Below, piece by piece: positions 1 to 13,070 of a stretch of 64,000 nt of DNA (position 1 is its first letter; the number at the start of each line of letters is the position of its first letter). Source of the stretch: Tachypleus tridentatus (lineage: Eukaryota > Arthropoda > Merostomata > Xiphosura > Limulidae); NCBI RefSeq assembly GCF_004210375.1, contig NC_134832.1, positions 151,711,592-151,775,591 of the forward strand, given 5' to 3'. Below the pieces are notes generated by a model. It was not told the origin of the DNA. It did no database searches and was given only the letters and a program-made list of their open reading frames with translations. Both the position numbers and the translations under genes were made by a program.

Positions 1-22
1 ACGCGCTAGGCCATGCCAGGCC
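1..22 (-). repeat. tRNA-Thr-derived SINE, head end only (cut by window start)
   Basis: acgcgctaggccatgccagg is the reverse complement of the SINE head start (A-box side). The rest lies outside the window. Confidence 0.75.
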
Positions 23-84
23 CCAACCATTTTTAAGAATTACACCTTAGTACGTCTCTGTACGTGATTAACCTAATAGTGATC

Positions 85-240
85 CAGCTATTCGTCAGTA
101 AATCAGTAGCCCAAGAGTTAGCGGTGGTTGGTGGTGACTAGCTGTCTTCCCTCTACTTTTACACTGCTAAATTAGGAACGGCTAGCGCATATAGCTCTCG
201 TGTAGCTTTGCGCGAAATTCAAAAACAAATAAAAACAAAC
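85..240 (+). repeat. tRNA-Thr-derived SINE, body and tail, head missing
   Basis: It matches the SINE body from agtagcccaagagtt through tgcgcgaaattcaaaaac with the AAAC-rich tail. The tRNA-like head is absent (5' truncated), as is common for SINE copies. Confidence 0.9.
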
Positions 241-1477
241 AACGTTTTCGTTGTTCTTACTTTAAAAAGAAACGCATCAATAGTTCTGAGAGACAATTGT
301 TCCTTGTCATCGAAAGTGTACATTGACAGATTACCTTATTGAGAGTTCACCGTGACTGAAATGACATAACACTTTCTTGTCAACTATATGTATTGTTAGA
401 AAATACAAAAAATAAGATAACGTAATAGATAAGCTAAATATAGATATATATATCCAAGAATAGATAAGATAGCCATATGTATACCGACCCGCTGAAATTA
501 CAGTATATGCGGAAACAATTGCACAAAAGTTGGTTTTACTTGTAACAGTTTCTTGCAATCTCATTTATTACGTCATTCGACAAATGTACAACGCCCTCCA
601 TTTTCGAAACATTCGAGAAAAACTAATTTTTATCATTTGAGAACCTTTAACAGCGTGTTTATTTGGGGTTTTATTGCAAAATACCACAACAAATTATTTG
701 CGCTGTGCCCAATATGGGTATCGAATTCACGTTTTTTGGATGTGTAAGCCTTCAAGTTTGCCATAAAGCCACTAGGGTTCGAGCTGGTCATTTTAAATAG
801 ATTGTGTTGTAATTTTTGTGGTGTAAAAGACAACAACAGAAATATACTCAATATGAGAAAAAAGAACTACCAAAACTACTTATAAAATTGATATAACAAG
901 CCTATGAATGGCATATAAAGTTGTATTTTCTTAACATCATTTCTCAGAATAAAGTACTTACAATTTCCGGTATCTGCAAAGCGACACACCTGGCTAAATA
1001 ACGAAACAGCTGTCGCCAACGGACACAATAATTCGACTTTTCCTTTTCTTGAAAGGGTACAAATTTATTGTTTTTGTTGTTTTTAATAAATATTAAACCA
1101 TGGAAAATAAAATTAAAAGTCGCCTAAAGAATAATGAAAATTTGCAAAAGTTCATTAACGTTCTTTTTCTACTTCTTTAGGCCTAAGCTATGATGGGCAA
1201 ACGATCGTTCTGGTTATAATGTTATTATTCGAGACACTTGATTTTCGCAGGAGATTCAGCTTGAATAAGTTACGCATTACGTGATTCAGCTGCGCTGTTT
1301 AAACAAAACATTTACGCTTATCTAGCTAGATGACAGAACAGGAATTTTCAAATTTAATGGTGCTATATGTATATGTGGGCTAGACGGTCATATTACAGAC
1401 TCCTAGAACTTAGGTGTTGTCTTACCTAATTCTGAGCCAGTAACTAGCACACTGAAATTGGTAAATATAATTTCATA
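241..1477. other. No feature recognised
   Basis: AT-rich intergenic-looking sequence between SINE pieces and the candidate hAT end. The short open frames have no recognisable motifs. Confidence 0.6.
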
Positions 1478-1560
1478 CAGTGGCGTACTAAGGGAGGGTG
1501 CGAGGGGGTGATCCGCCTTTGGGTAACTGGCAGGAGGGCGTGTCATCTGGAGACTTGAAA
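1478..1560 (+). mobile_element. Candidate hAT-type terminal end (CAGTGGCGTA)
   Basis: cagtggcgtactaagggagg followed by a G-rich stretch resembles the CAGTGGCGTAGC-type ends known from hAT elements of animals. It lies about 1.3 kb upstream of a decayed hAT transposase in the matching orientation, so it may be its left end. No matching right end was found; the right side is interrupted by a SINE. Confidence 0.4.
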
Positions 1561-2802
1561 TACCGGTACAAATTTTCAAACGAAAAATTCAACAAAGTAA
1601 GAAAAATACTGAAATTTTTCAAACTATTACAACAACTTAATGTTAATTTCCACTATGAAATACATTTTTTTTTATTGACAGTACAAAAATTTACAAACGA
1701 AAAATTAAATTTTTCATAAAAATTACATCGAAAGGTGAACGTTTGTTAACGTTTTAGTCATCAATTTGTTGAGTATAGCCAGCTAGCTGCAAGTCACATT
1801 TCACATCTTGTTCACTTAACACTGTGATTCCACATACATGAGTTTAATTAAATAATCATTATAAAACATGCTGGTGTTCATAACAATATCATGATACTTA
1901 TACCAGTGTCTAGTAATTTTTGACAAAGTGGTATTATAGTGATGTTTAAGTGTTTATAAATGCATCGTCGTGATGCTATAGAAACTCATGTTTATGAATG
2001 GTGGTCCTTGTGACTACTGGAGATCAGCACAAAGACACAGAAAGTCATACTTTGCTCTAAACTTTAGACTTGACTTTTTTCCTATAACCATGAGTATTGA
2101 AGTAACGAAGATGTCTATGGTTGAGCGAGTTTTTATGATGATTATGTGGTGATTTTACGATGGTGGTGTTAATGACTGCATGGTTTCTTTAATACAACTA
2201 CATGGTGAAGTTAAGACATAGAGGGAAGATATTGTGACTGCATGGAGATGTGTTAATGCTTACATGCTTAATATGGTAAACACCATTTCATATTTGCATC
2301 ATCAACTATAGCATTATTCTATATTGAATTGGTACAAATACTTATTGCCTTAGTCAAGTCATTGTAGTTTCAGTAGTTGCAATATTCAATGTAGTATCAT
2401 TGTATATTTAATATTTTGTTGATTCTTACTACTTAATGAATGGTTATATAAATCATAATAGCTAGCATTATATCACACTATACTAAATTAGTGTTAATCT
2501 AACGGCATTGGTAACTAACTGTCTCTGCTTGTCTGTGTTGATAATCGGATAACTCAATGGGTATCTGATAAAAATTTGAGAACTGCTTGTTTGAAACTTT
2601 TCTGTTGTAATATTTTTTTTACTTCTTTATTTTATGGATATACTATTAATTTTTGTCTTCTCAGTGGTCTAGTTATTTGTAAGTAATCCTAATAATTTTC
2701 TGCTTGTTTAGGAGTCGTGTTTGCACTTAACCCCTCAAAAACAATAATAATAATAATCATAAATAATTGTTTCAGTTAATGTATTTCAAAGCATAATAGT
2801 TC
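1561..2802. other. Non-coding interior of candidate ZMYM1-like hAT element
   Basis: AT-rich, no coding signal. If the CAGTGGCGTA end at 1,478 belongs to the transposase at 2.8 kb, this is its left non-coding part or a first intron. Confidence 0.35.
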
Positions 2803-4690
2803 ATGAAGATATTCAATCTGGTGAATTTGAAGGGCAAATACAAGAAGTATCTTCATAAGAGGCTCTGCCAAATGGCAAGAAAGTCTTCAGAACATGGATG
2901 GTTTACTCTCTGTCAAAATAAAGTTTGTTTTGTTTTTGCTGCAGATTTTTTGCTGTTGATGACTAAGGAATTGGAACATCCACATTTTTCACTGGGTTTC
3001 AAGCATGGTGAAAAATAAACCCAAAGGTGTCTGAACATGATCAACATTTCTCATGCTTGGAGAAATGAAAGACCTTGGAAGCAGGGTTGTAGCTTAAAAA
3101 TAAACCATTGATCAAGTTCATCAAGCACCAATGAACAAGAAACAGATGGATATTTCACATCATTTTTTGAACGTAACCTAGTTTCTGGCTTACCAGAATC
3201 TTCCTTTTCGTGGTCACAGAGAGAACGTGTCATTAGCAAACAAAGGAAACTTCACGGAATTGGTAAAGTTGTTATCAAATTATGAACCTGTTTTAAAAGA
3301 ACATTTTTGTAAAAAGTGAGCATTCTATTCGATCTGGGAAGATAGTGTTTTTTTTATCTCCAAAGATTCAGAATGAATTCATTTGTGTTTTGAGGAATTG
3401 GGTCAAAGAGGAAATAGTGGCTGATATAAAGAAACAAAGTATTTTGGGATTATTTTCGACAGCACTCCTAATGAGTCCCACATTAATCAGATGTGTAAAG
3501 TGATCAGATATGTCCATATTGAATGTGACAAAACTGAAGCAAAGGAATCATTCTTTGGCTTCTTTCCTATTCCCGGAAAGATTACTGCTGAGCTCACAGA
3601 GGATATCCTGAGGACATCTGGAGAAAGATGGGCTGGACATATATCTGTACCATGGTCAAAAATATGACAACTCTGTAAATATGGCTTGGATTCATGGTGG
3701 TGTTCAGTCAAGGATCAGAGAGATTAATTCCGAGGCTTTGTTTGTGCCCTGTGCAAATTTTTCTTTAAACCTTTGTGGAGTGCATTCATTTGGAAGCATA
3801 TATTCATATGCGACGTTTTTGGGGGAACCTTGGAGAAAGTCTATTCCTACTTTTCAGTCTTACCTCATCGTTGGGAAATGCTGATGGAAGATGTAGACAT
3901 GACAGTCAAAAGACTTTCCCAGACAATATGGAGTGCTCATTATGACGCTGTGAACCCAGTAAAGACAAATTTTGAAAAAGCTGACTTCATCACTTGAAGT
4001 AATGTGTGATCCCAAATAAAATGTGGACACAAGAGAATCAGCTCAGATTTTGCTATCTGCTGTATGTGATTTCTCTTTTTTAAGTTACCTTTCTTTCTGG
4101 TGTGAAGTCCTGAAATAAATTAATCTCACGCAAAAGTATTTGCAAGCAGTTGAAATCAGCCTTGAAAAGCGCATTGTGAAGCTATAAGCTCTAAAACCGT
4201 TTCTTGAAGATCAGCACAATGAAATTGTGTAGAGGGTCATTTATTATGCAACTACAAAGTGTGAGGAAAGAGTAATTTTTGTGGAGAGAAGAGAGAAAGT
4301 AAAGCTTCGAAAAAGGGTATCAGGAAAGATGGCAAAGAATGCTGGTCTAAAGGAAGTAAAAAGGGCTATGTTCGAATGTTTTGATCGCGTTCATCAAGAA
4401 TTGAACATTTGTTCCTAGGCAATGGGTCAAATTCTGTCAATTTTCGATGTTATTCAATCAAACACTTTGGTTGTTAGAATAGAAAAATAACTTCGAAAGT
4501 ATATTCCAAATTTGACTGAGATTTTCGATGAATTCGCTGATAAAGATATCAGCGTGGAAATTGAATGACTTCGGAAGCATTTGGAAGTTGCCAACATTAG
4601 CGTCGAAGAGACAAAGAAATGGATAGCATTACAGTTTCTGGAGTTTATTGTGAAATGAGATTTTTATGAATCTCTGCCAGCTTGTCACTG
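2803..4690 (+). pseudogene. Decayed ZMYM1-like hAT transposase
   Basis: Plus-strand remains spread over several frames. In order: a TTF-type zinc-finger-like start (KELEHPHFSLGFKHGEK near 2,970-3,015); FRGHRENV...NKGNFTELVKLLSNYEP near 3,205-3,290; IQNEFICV..NWVKEEIVADIKK near 3,368-3,435; a block rich in family residues at 3,680-3,990 (WIHGGVQS, NLCGVHSFGS, FGGTLEKVYSYFS, HRWEML, TVKRLSQT.WSAHYDAV). This order matches hAT transposases of the zinc finger MYM-type 1-like family that litter invertebrate genomes. Multiple stops and frameshifts make it non-functional. A short C-terminal trace may reach about 4,690. Confidence 0.85.
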
Positions 4691-4765
4691 TGTTTGAGAA
4701 TCTTTTTAAATGTCTTTGTATCTATTGTTTCATAAGGCTCGAAAGCAGGGACTGTGATTGATTTG

Positions 4766-4928
4766 TTTTGAATTTCGCGCAAAGCTACTCGAGGGCTATC
4801 TGCGCTAGCCGTCCCTAATTTAGCAATGTAAGACTACAAGGAAGGCAGCAAATCATCACGACCCACCTTCAACTCTTGAATTTCAGTTTTACCAACGAAT
4901 AGTGAGATTGACCGTCACATTATAACGC
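4766..4928 (-). repeat. tRNA-Thr-derived SINE, head missing
   Basis: Reverse orientation: it begins with tail-side gaatttcgcgcaaagctact and ends at cattataacgcccccac, before the tRNA-like head. It follows directly on the ZMYM1-like hAT remains and may have removed that element's right end. Confidence 0.9.
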
Positions 4929-5878
4929 CCCCACTTCTTTTACTTTTTCTAGCTTTACCAATATATACACGACCACATTGACATCCTATTTCATGAATGA
5001 CCCTTTACCCCATTAGAATGATTCACCTTTTGTTTTAATTAATATTCGGCTAATTTTATTCAGTGGTCTATGAATGTGAATTTTTTTTTTTAATTTACGA
5101 AAAAAATTCACATCACAAACCTGGGACATATGGAGAAACGTTTCATTTATATCTGTTTTATCAAATTTTAATTTCAGTTTACTCTGTTGATTATTATTCG
5201 TTCTTGTTGTTGTGGTTGTTGTTTTTCATTTTCTCCCAGCTGTACAAGACGAGAAACCTCTATCTAATGGTGCATGTTTGATTAATAACAGTTCATCTTT
5301 AAATTACTCTGGATTAGAACATAGCTTTCAAATCCTGTAAACAAGAGAGTAAAAACATAACATTTTTTTTTTACTCTGGTTGACATGATTCTAGGAGTAG
5401 CGGTTTATGATAGAAAAAGGTTTATGATAGACCGTAGCTTCTAACATATTCTTGTTTTTCATAACTGAAATATCCAAAATCTGTAACTATTATTTTCGTC
5501 AGCTTCCTAAGTAAATTGAATAGCGGACTCAAGAACAAGTTAAACAATTAATAAAATTAGCTAGTTGTCTTTACCACGTTGTACATCACCAAAGTGTTAT
5601 TAATCCGGTTTAAGTTTAGGTAAAGCATCAGAGTCAAACGTTTCCAGAAACACAACAAAGGAAATAGCGACAAACTCATAGCTAAGCTTGTGTTGCGAAC
5701 TATTAAACAAATTTTTCGACTAACCCTTCTCACAAACTAAACTGCCACTATAAGATAAACTTTAAGATGCTAATAACAGGTGAACGTTGAACGCATCTGT
5801 TAAGAACAAGTCACACTGTATGAAACTTTCCGAACACCCTGTATAAGTCTAAACCAATGTGTTCACGGATGTGAAAGT
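4929..5878. other. No feature recognised
   Basis: AT-rich sequence with a few T-runs between two SINE copies. Nothing coding is seen. Confidence 0.55.
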
Positions 5879-5887
5879 ACCCACAAA

Positions 5888-6160
5888 GTTTGTTTTGTTT
5901 GTTTCTTTTTTAATTTCTCGCAAAGCTACTCAAGGGCTCTCTGCGTTAGCCGTCACTAATTTAGCAGTGCAGCAGCTAGTCATCACCACCCACCGCCAAC
6001 TCTTGGGCTACTCTTTTACCAACGAATAATGGGATTGACCGTAACATTATAACGCCCCCACAGGTAAAAAGGCAAGCATGTTTTGGTGCGACCGGGATTC
6101 GAACCCGCGACCCTCGGATTACGAGTCGAACGCCTTAACACGCTTGGCCATGCCGGGCCA
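5888..6160 (-). repeat. tRNA-Thr-derived SINE, full length with target duplication
   Basis: Reverse-orientation full copy. The tail is at the left, and the tRNA-like head runs from gtgcgaccgggattcgaacc to ggccatgccgggcca. The 9-bp direct repeat acccacaaa (5879-5887 and 6161-6169) flanks it, as expected for a LINE-mobilised SINE. Confidence 0.95.
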
Positions 6161-6169
6161 ACCCACAAA

Positions 6170-7210
6170 TTACTAATAATATAGCAAAAAATGTCATCTG
6201 GTTGCAAAGGTGTTCATATAGGACAGCTAGATGGGATGCGAAATTTTATACATAGATAACCTTTCTCTTAACCAGTACGTCATTGACGCCCAGTTCTAGG
6301 TAACTGAGCACCACTCACTAACAAAATGCGAGTCCATTCTAATTGCTGGACCAATCACCTAAACGTCTACCCCACCCCATCCCACATTAGTTTGAATGTA
6401 TTATGCTGTAAAGCCATACAAACAATTTATGTCTCTGGACCATAATTAATTAGTTAACTGTCCTCGACATCAGTGTCCCACCCTCAAAATTGCTTCAGAG
6501 GGTACCGGGTTTTCCTGTTGTTCCATTTCTTTCAGCGACGTTCCCGAGATATACAAGCAGAAAATAGCACTTCATCTATATGTGCAAAACTTGCACTACA
6601 CTAACTCCATGCAAATTGTATTCTAACCTTCTTTCGCTAATAATATTGCCAGGCGGAAGTATGATGAATAATGCAAAAGTCGTTAAGGTTGTAGGATAAA
6701 TGTTGATAGGGTTAGAAACATCATGGAACTAATATAAACTCCTGGAAGTGTAAACCTTTTATCTTATCGATGTTATTGTGTTTCATTTATTATAAACCTT
6801 CATATGTTAATCACTGTTAATAAAGTGTATATCTGTTGGTATAGGATTGGACTCTAACATTTATTCCTTGCTTTTCTTGTAAATTTAGAGTTGATTGACT
6901 CCTGCACGTGCTCACAACTGCATACCCTGGATTTTTGGATAAATCTATTGTAATTAGAGTCTTTCACCCCAAACAATGCCTTGGCATTCCCATGATAGAA
7001 CCTGTTACAGAAAGAAACAGTTGGACATATAGAGAAAGAATCAAGTAGACCATCAGTTACCATTTTCCTAAATTAAAAATGTATTTCCAGTAAACAATTC
7101 CTTCATATTTATAGCTACTACTCAGTTACCAGGGTTTCTTTGTCCACCATTGGTCTAATTTTTCGTGCTCGCTAGTCTTTCATACCTCACTCAGTTGACC
7201 TTAGCGATAT
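6170..7210. other. No feature recognised
   Basis: Unique-looking AT-rich sequence between a SINE and the 52-bp array. Nothing coding is seen. Confidence 0.55.
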
Positions 7211-7717
7211 TTATCTCATGACTTTCCACCTATTACAATGCACCCTATATCCAGTCACTGTATAATCTCATGATTTTCCACCTGTTACAATGCACCCTCT
7301 ATCCAGTCACTGTATAATCTCACGACTTTTCACCTATTACAATGCACCCTCTATCCAGTCACTGTATAATCTCATGATTTTCCACCTATTACAATGCACC
7401 CTCTATCCAGTAACTATATATCATGATTTTCCACTTATTACAATGCACCCTCTATCCAGTCACTGTATAATCTCATGATTTTCCACCTGTTACAATGCAC
7501 CCTCTATCCAGTCACTGTATAATCTCATGATTTTCCACCTATTACAATGCACCCTCTATCCAGTCACTGTATAATCTCATGATTTTCTCCTATTACAATG
7601 CACCCTCTATCCAGTCACTGTATAATCTCATGACTTTCCACCTATTACAATGCACCCTATATCCAGTCACTGTATAATCTCATGACTTTCCACCTGTTAC
7701 AATGCACCCTCTATCCA
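7211..7717. repeat. 52-bp minisatellite, about 10 copies
   Basis: Unit core: cactgtataatctcatgatt, then ttccacctattacaatgcac, then cctctatccagt. Copies are nearly identical, with variation at gattt/gactt and ctat/ctgt, plus one copy shortened near 7,405-7,425. It sits downstream (3') of the RNF4 gene in non-coding DNA. Confidence 0.95.
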
Positions 7718-10701
7718 TGTACATAAGCAATTCATTCAGATAATATTATCATTCAATCCCACTCTCTAACATCAATTCTTAGTGGGGAGGAAGCTAGATA
7801 TGTATCACTGGAAATACGTTTTGAACTAAGGAAAATGTTGGCTACCAAACATTATTACCATTTGCTAATACTTTAGTTAAAATCCACATTGAGTAGGTAG
7901 AGGGGCTAGTGAAAGCACAGATCATGCGTATACCAAAAAAAGATGACACCATTACGATGGAAAACTGCACTACATCCAGAACGTGTGTGTGTATATATGT
8001 ATGTATGTACTTATGAGAGGACCCTAACCTGCAGCCATAGTGATACATTCCAAGCCACCAGAATCATGACGAGAAGGTAAGAAATAACATAGTGGACAAA
8101 ACTCCTAAACCTGAAGAAATCTGAAAAGAAATATGCCAGGTTCACAATGACAGGATCGTGTCAATCTAAGGAAAGAGAACTCATCCAATTTGAAATTATA
8201 AACACTTATCCACAATCTCTAACCCGGACTTATGAGGAAGAACATGGAACAACAATGCTTAGCCAAGAACTTGGGATAAGACCATTCTGCATACGAGTGG
8301 CAGTCCAGTATAGTCCAATAATGCGACCTACTCAGCCTCTAGGTGGTCTTATGAAACAGCTCATTTCTACAGAGCCTGTTGCAAACTGTATAATGTATAT
8401 TGAATTAGTGGTTGCCAGTGCAGAATAGATTTGATAGAAGCATACCCACTTGGGCAACACTCGTCACAGAATGGGATCCTGTGAAAACAAGGTTAGGGAC
8501 CTTGAAAGATAGCAATGAAAATACTAATATAATCCAACAGAAATAGGTGAGATAGTTACAGGGGGTAAGCAAAATCGTGAGACTCCCAGATTATACAAAT
8601 AATGTGGGACAAAAGTATTGTGAAACGTCCGCATACCTCTCTGCACGCTGACCTCCAGCAATGTAAAATGCGATAAAATATAATTAGTGACTCAGATTTC
8701 TTACCTTCTTAATAAACATAAGTATCTAGAATAGTCATTTGGGACCAAGGACTCAATTGACTTGAAGAATCGAGTACTGATGATTTAAAATAAATCACTA
8801 CATATATACAATAATCGATGAATAATTAATAAGTCCACCTTCAAAAGGATAAGTGTTGAAGATGAAAAATCTCTGCCATAAAACCAGGTTAAAAACGAGT
8901 TATGGTTAGCATTTCTGATCAAAATAGGTTCACCCTCACCTTCCTCTCAATACACCATTGCTGATAGCAATGTCATTTTCATTAGTTCATTTCAGGCTAA
9001 AAAAAACAAGACGGATATATGACAACTTCAGAAACTAAACCCTGATGCAATGCAAAAGAATGCATAACCTCTGAGCCTGGAGTTACAGTTTTTGGATAGC
9101 CAGGTTATATCAGATCATGGCTGCCTCCATGGAAATAGCAATGAAAAAAATGGGCACTCCAGAAGGTACCACTAAAGCAGAAACCAGGATGCAGCAGCTA
9201 ATCTAGTGCTATCAATGGAAGCTGAGAATGGGTTGGAAAAAACATATTTAATACTCTGAATAACATATGAAGTGGACAGAAGGCTTATAGTTGTTTGTCC
9301 TGTTCTAACAGTATGCATCTGTTGCTAAAGCCTGAAGATGAGTGACTGGAAACCAAATTGCCAGTATTTGGTTGATGCAATGAGAACCAATCTCAAACTT
9401 GCAGTGCAGCATCTATTCTGTCAGGAAATTCCATTTTGATTGACTGCTACCACAGACATCACCAATGGAACATAGCAAGGTAGTAGGGTGATAAAATAGT
9501 AAGTGTCACAAGAAAAGAAATCCAAAATTTAAAAATGATGAGCCATGGACCTAGTTCCCCCTCAGTGAAAAACAAAAGACACCACTATGGAATTTTCAAG
9601 AGTGAGGACTAATAATGTTCCCTGTAATAGTACCAGAACATGAGTCATTGTCTGTAAAAGTGCAAGAAAGACTAAATAAAGCATTGTGTAGGAAATCCTC
9701 TTCGTCAATTTATAGTATCTGAAATTCCTGACTGTTGGTGTATGCAACTCATCACTGAAGCAAGGCTATCATGAAGAGATGAAAATTTGGATGGGGTGAT
9801 GGTATAGAATCCAGTACCATAGTAGTGTCCTGATTTAACAGCCCTTCAAGAACAATGATCCCAACTAAGGAAATCAGTTAAGCAATGTCTATGATACTTT
9901 GGTTGCAAAAAGCTATAAAAAAGACCTTGTGTTCTCATCTCAAGACACAGGGAATTTGAGTGGTGTCCTATTCCATAACGTTGAGGCAGATGGGAGTTAA
10001 ATGACCTCGACTGAGTGACAAGATGAAAAAGATAAAATATCCAGAACTGCAGTATCTGACCTTTGCACACAACAAATGCCAATAATGGTGGGGCTTACCA
10101 CTATGTCAAAATATAGATAGGAGTCAACTACAACAAACTTGGACATCTACAATACCAGTAAAAAAATATAAACACAGACTGAACAATGAGTAACTTGTGA
10201 ACCTTGGAAAATCTAGGCATTGATACAGATGAGAAAGATCAATAATTGGACATCAATTTCTTTGTACAAGCTCAACAACAGACAGGAATAAAACTTCCAA
10301 AGAACTATGGTGGCTCTCACTACCCCTAGAGCAACCAAACCCTTAATAACCCTAAAACTAAGTTCCAAATTCCGATGATGTGTAAAAGATAGAAACCTAC
10401 AAGTTGGGTGGATAAGTGGAGATGTAAACTGAATGACTAATACTGACTGCAGTTCTCTGTTATCCATGATTAAGGTTATCACATATGCTGAAATTCTAGG
10501 AGCCAAGCCCCCACAGATCCTGAAGATATACCATAATCTGACACCACTGGCAATCCATCCAAGCAGTTGAACCCTTGAATATGGATAACATCCATTCTGG
10601 GTACCAATGTAACAAGGAACAGGTGTTTGTAGGAGCCAATAAAATTCAAAACTTCAATGACAACAACTAGGAATGTAGAAGCTACAAATTAAACCAATGT
10701 A
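7718..10701. other. Unclassified decayed repeat sequence
   Basis: Less AT-biased than its surroundings, with many short open frames but no protein motif. The stretch 8,296-8,377 (gagtggcagtccag ... ggtggtcttatgaaac) recurs at 19,571-19,665, so this is dispersed repeat DNA. A (GT)n/(TA)n microsatellite lies at 7,983-8,010. Downstream of the RNF4 gene. Confidence 0.5.
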
Positions 10702-11075
10702 CATGCTAACAAAGGATCCAACTCATCATGCACGCTAACAAAGGATCCAACTCATCACGCATGCTAACAAAGGATACAACTCATCATGCACGCTAACAAA
10801 GGATACAACTCATCATGCACGCTAACAAAGGATACAACTCATCATGCATGCTAACAAAGGATACAACTCATCATGCATGCTAACAAAGGATACAACTCAT
10901 CATGCATGCTAATAAAGGATCCAACTCATCATGCATGCTAATAAAGGATTCAATTCACCATGCATGTTAACAATGGATCCAACTCACCATGCATGCTAAC
11001 AATGGATCCACCTCATCATGCATACTAACAATAGATTCAGCTCATCATGCATGCTAACAATGGTTCCAGCTCATC
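10702..11075. repeat. 29-bp minisatellite, about 13 copies
   Basis: Unit: gctaacaaaggatacaactc followed by atcatgcat or atcatgcac. Early copies are close to identical; from about 10,910 the unit drifts (aataaagg, then aacaatgg). The drift gradient suggests the older edge lies on the right. Confidence 0.93.
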
Positions 11076-12079
11076 ACCACTACAGTTGGTGATCCTGAGT
11101 CTTCCAATAAAGCCAAATGAAAGGAAAACAAATTGTTGGATTTTAGAGTTGTAAGCCCATGAACATTCCCTCTCACATCAGGGGACATTGATCTCTTCAG
11201 GTTAACTACAAACTTTGTCTTAGGACACTGAAATTTGACAAGATGAATTACTTGAGAACCAGAAAACACTTCCACCTGACAGTGGTAGGCTAGATCCAAA
11301 GCTCCAACAATGTATCAGATTAGGCATAACTGTCCCTTCATTTAACTGATATGTAAACCTTTCAGCATGAACCAAAATTTCAGTGGAAGGAGGGAAAACT
11401 AAAAATTCACTCCCAGTCCTTTCAGTCAAGTAAAATACAGACTCAAAAGTAGCTAGGAAAAAGCTGAAGCATCACCTTCATTTAACACAAAAGTATAAAA
11501 AAATTACTTTGATAAACTAACCATTCCCTTTAAACCTTTGAATCAATCTTCACTTATGTTATCTTTCATTAGTCAGTTTTCATTTATGACAAGCTTATTT
11601 TTTATACGGAATAATTCGTTTTATATGCTGAGTTCTCTTTTAATGAGTATGGAACTTGAAGACATCTCAATGCTTGGAGGTGAAGAGATGCCAACCTTAA
11701 TGATATGTATAGTGTATAAATATAAGCACCAAGGTGAGAAGACACGGGTACCAACACTAGAGTGTGAGACACCAACACAAGTATCCACAGCAAGGTATGA
11801 AAATATATCAAAGTATTGACACAAGAGTGTGAAGGTACACCAACATAAACATTGGGAATAAAAGAGCTGTCAGCATCAACATCAAAATCAGTATGTCAAG
11901 ATACATCAAACCTTAGTACTAACACTTGGATGCCAATGTAAATGTCAACACCTAGATATGAAACGACGTCAACACACTTATCATCAATGGTTAAAATTTT
12001 TTTTAACATAAGCACACTTTTATCCAGTGCTTCACAATAATTAACTGTATGATAGTAATCAACAGGCACACGTGTACTT
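11076..12079. other. Unclassified, partly low complexity
   Basis: From about 11,740 to 11,990 there is a loose repetition of phrases like gtgtgagacaccaacac and caacacctagatatgaaac, perhaps an old degenerate tandem repeat. The rest shows nothing. Confidence 0.4.
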
Positions 12080-12920
12080 CTGTTAAAACTATTTATTTCA
12101 CAAGAAACTGATTACATTTGTAAGTAATGAAATAGAAAGAAATTTCCAGAAATGTCAGAAACAAACTCATCTCACTCTTACAACACACACAAACACACAA
12201 TTTAATGTTTTTCACTGTTAGTCTACACAATTAAATGGTCTTACATTAGTGATATTCACTCTAATATCTGTTCATGGCTACACAGAAAGACAATCCAGAA
12301 TTTTTGTACAATCAACTGAAGAGATTTTATACAAAATAATTGACACGAGGGGAACTTCTCAGTTCCGATATTACAAATTTTACTAATACTAGTGTGGCCT
12401 TTAATAAATGTTTTAGAATATGAACTTGTAAGTGTTTTGCTTGTTAAATTCATTACAGGCTCAACTGATAATGACTGAAATCATGAAAAAGTCCAACTGG
12501 TTTTGTATCATTAATGCTAAAGTCTTCCTGTATGCTACATGCAACATGCAAGCTACAAGATAATTCACATTGAATACTTACAAACCTAAATAACTGTGGG
12601 AATATATGCACCCTTAATTTAAATTCAAAACCTTTATGAAAATTTGAATTCTTAAGGGAACAATAAATTCTGACCTGGTCCTTTCTGGCATGTGTTATTG
12701 GAAGTCCAGTACATAATTTAGTACATCTAAAAATTCTGGGGGGTCAAACTTGCATCAGTTAAATGTGGAGTGATCTTCTGTTTGAACTAAAGACAAAAAT
12801 TACAGTATTATTTTCTCTCTTATGATTTATCAAAAGCTACTCTTCAGAGTACCAGTTGACATTCTAAAATCTATCTTTGACAATTTGAGAATAAAAGAAT
12901 TGAAAGGATTGGAACTTTGA
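12080..12920 (-). other. Probable 3' UTR of the RNF4-like gene
   Basis: The stretch directly downstream of the stop codon on the minus strand is AT-rich and carries no coding or repeat signature that I can recognise. An AATAAA on the minus strand at 12092-12097 is a candidate polyadenylation signal, which would give a UTR of about 850 nt. Other A/T-rich hexamers occur nearby, so the end point is a guess. Confidence 0.35.
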
Positions 12921-13070
12921 CTAAAGAAATATAGGATGATACTGTCTCAAAGTTAATTTTTTCCGACACTTTGGACAAGAATGGGTAGTTCGAATAGCTT
13001 CATAAATACAGCTGTTACAGAATACATGTCCACAAACAGTCGACACAAGCTGACGATATGACGACTGGAT
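12921..13070 (-). CDS. RNF4: RNF4-like gene, last coding exon (RING core and C-terminus)
   Basis: Minus strand, 150 nt: acceptor ttccacag, phase 0, stop TAG at 12921-12923. It encodes LVSTVCGHVFCNSC, then HSCPKCRKKL and the terminal RQYHPIFL. The remaining six RING ligands are all present with C3HC4 spacing. Vertebrate RNF4 also ends a few residues after a CRKK motif with HPI-Y-I, where the last hydrophobic and aromatic residues support RING dimerisation. No frameshift or missing ligand is seen, so the gene looks functional. Confidence 0.95.
   Translation of the reverse strand: MQSSYRQLVSTVCGHVFCNSCIYEAIRTTHSCPKCRKKLTLRQYHPIFL

Noticed and set aside
7290-7478. Open frame of 62 codons with repeated MHPLSSHC
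   Set aside because: It is the 52-bp minisatellite read in one frame.
7211-7717. CRISPR-like array
   Set aside because: Units are contiguous with no unique spacers, and the sequence is from an animal nuclear genome. The same applies to the other arrays.
10213-10506. 97-codon minus-strand open frame
   Set aside because: No motif, no splice context, and it lies in decayed repeat DNA.
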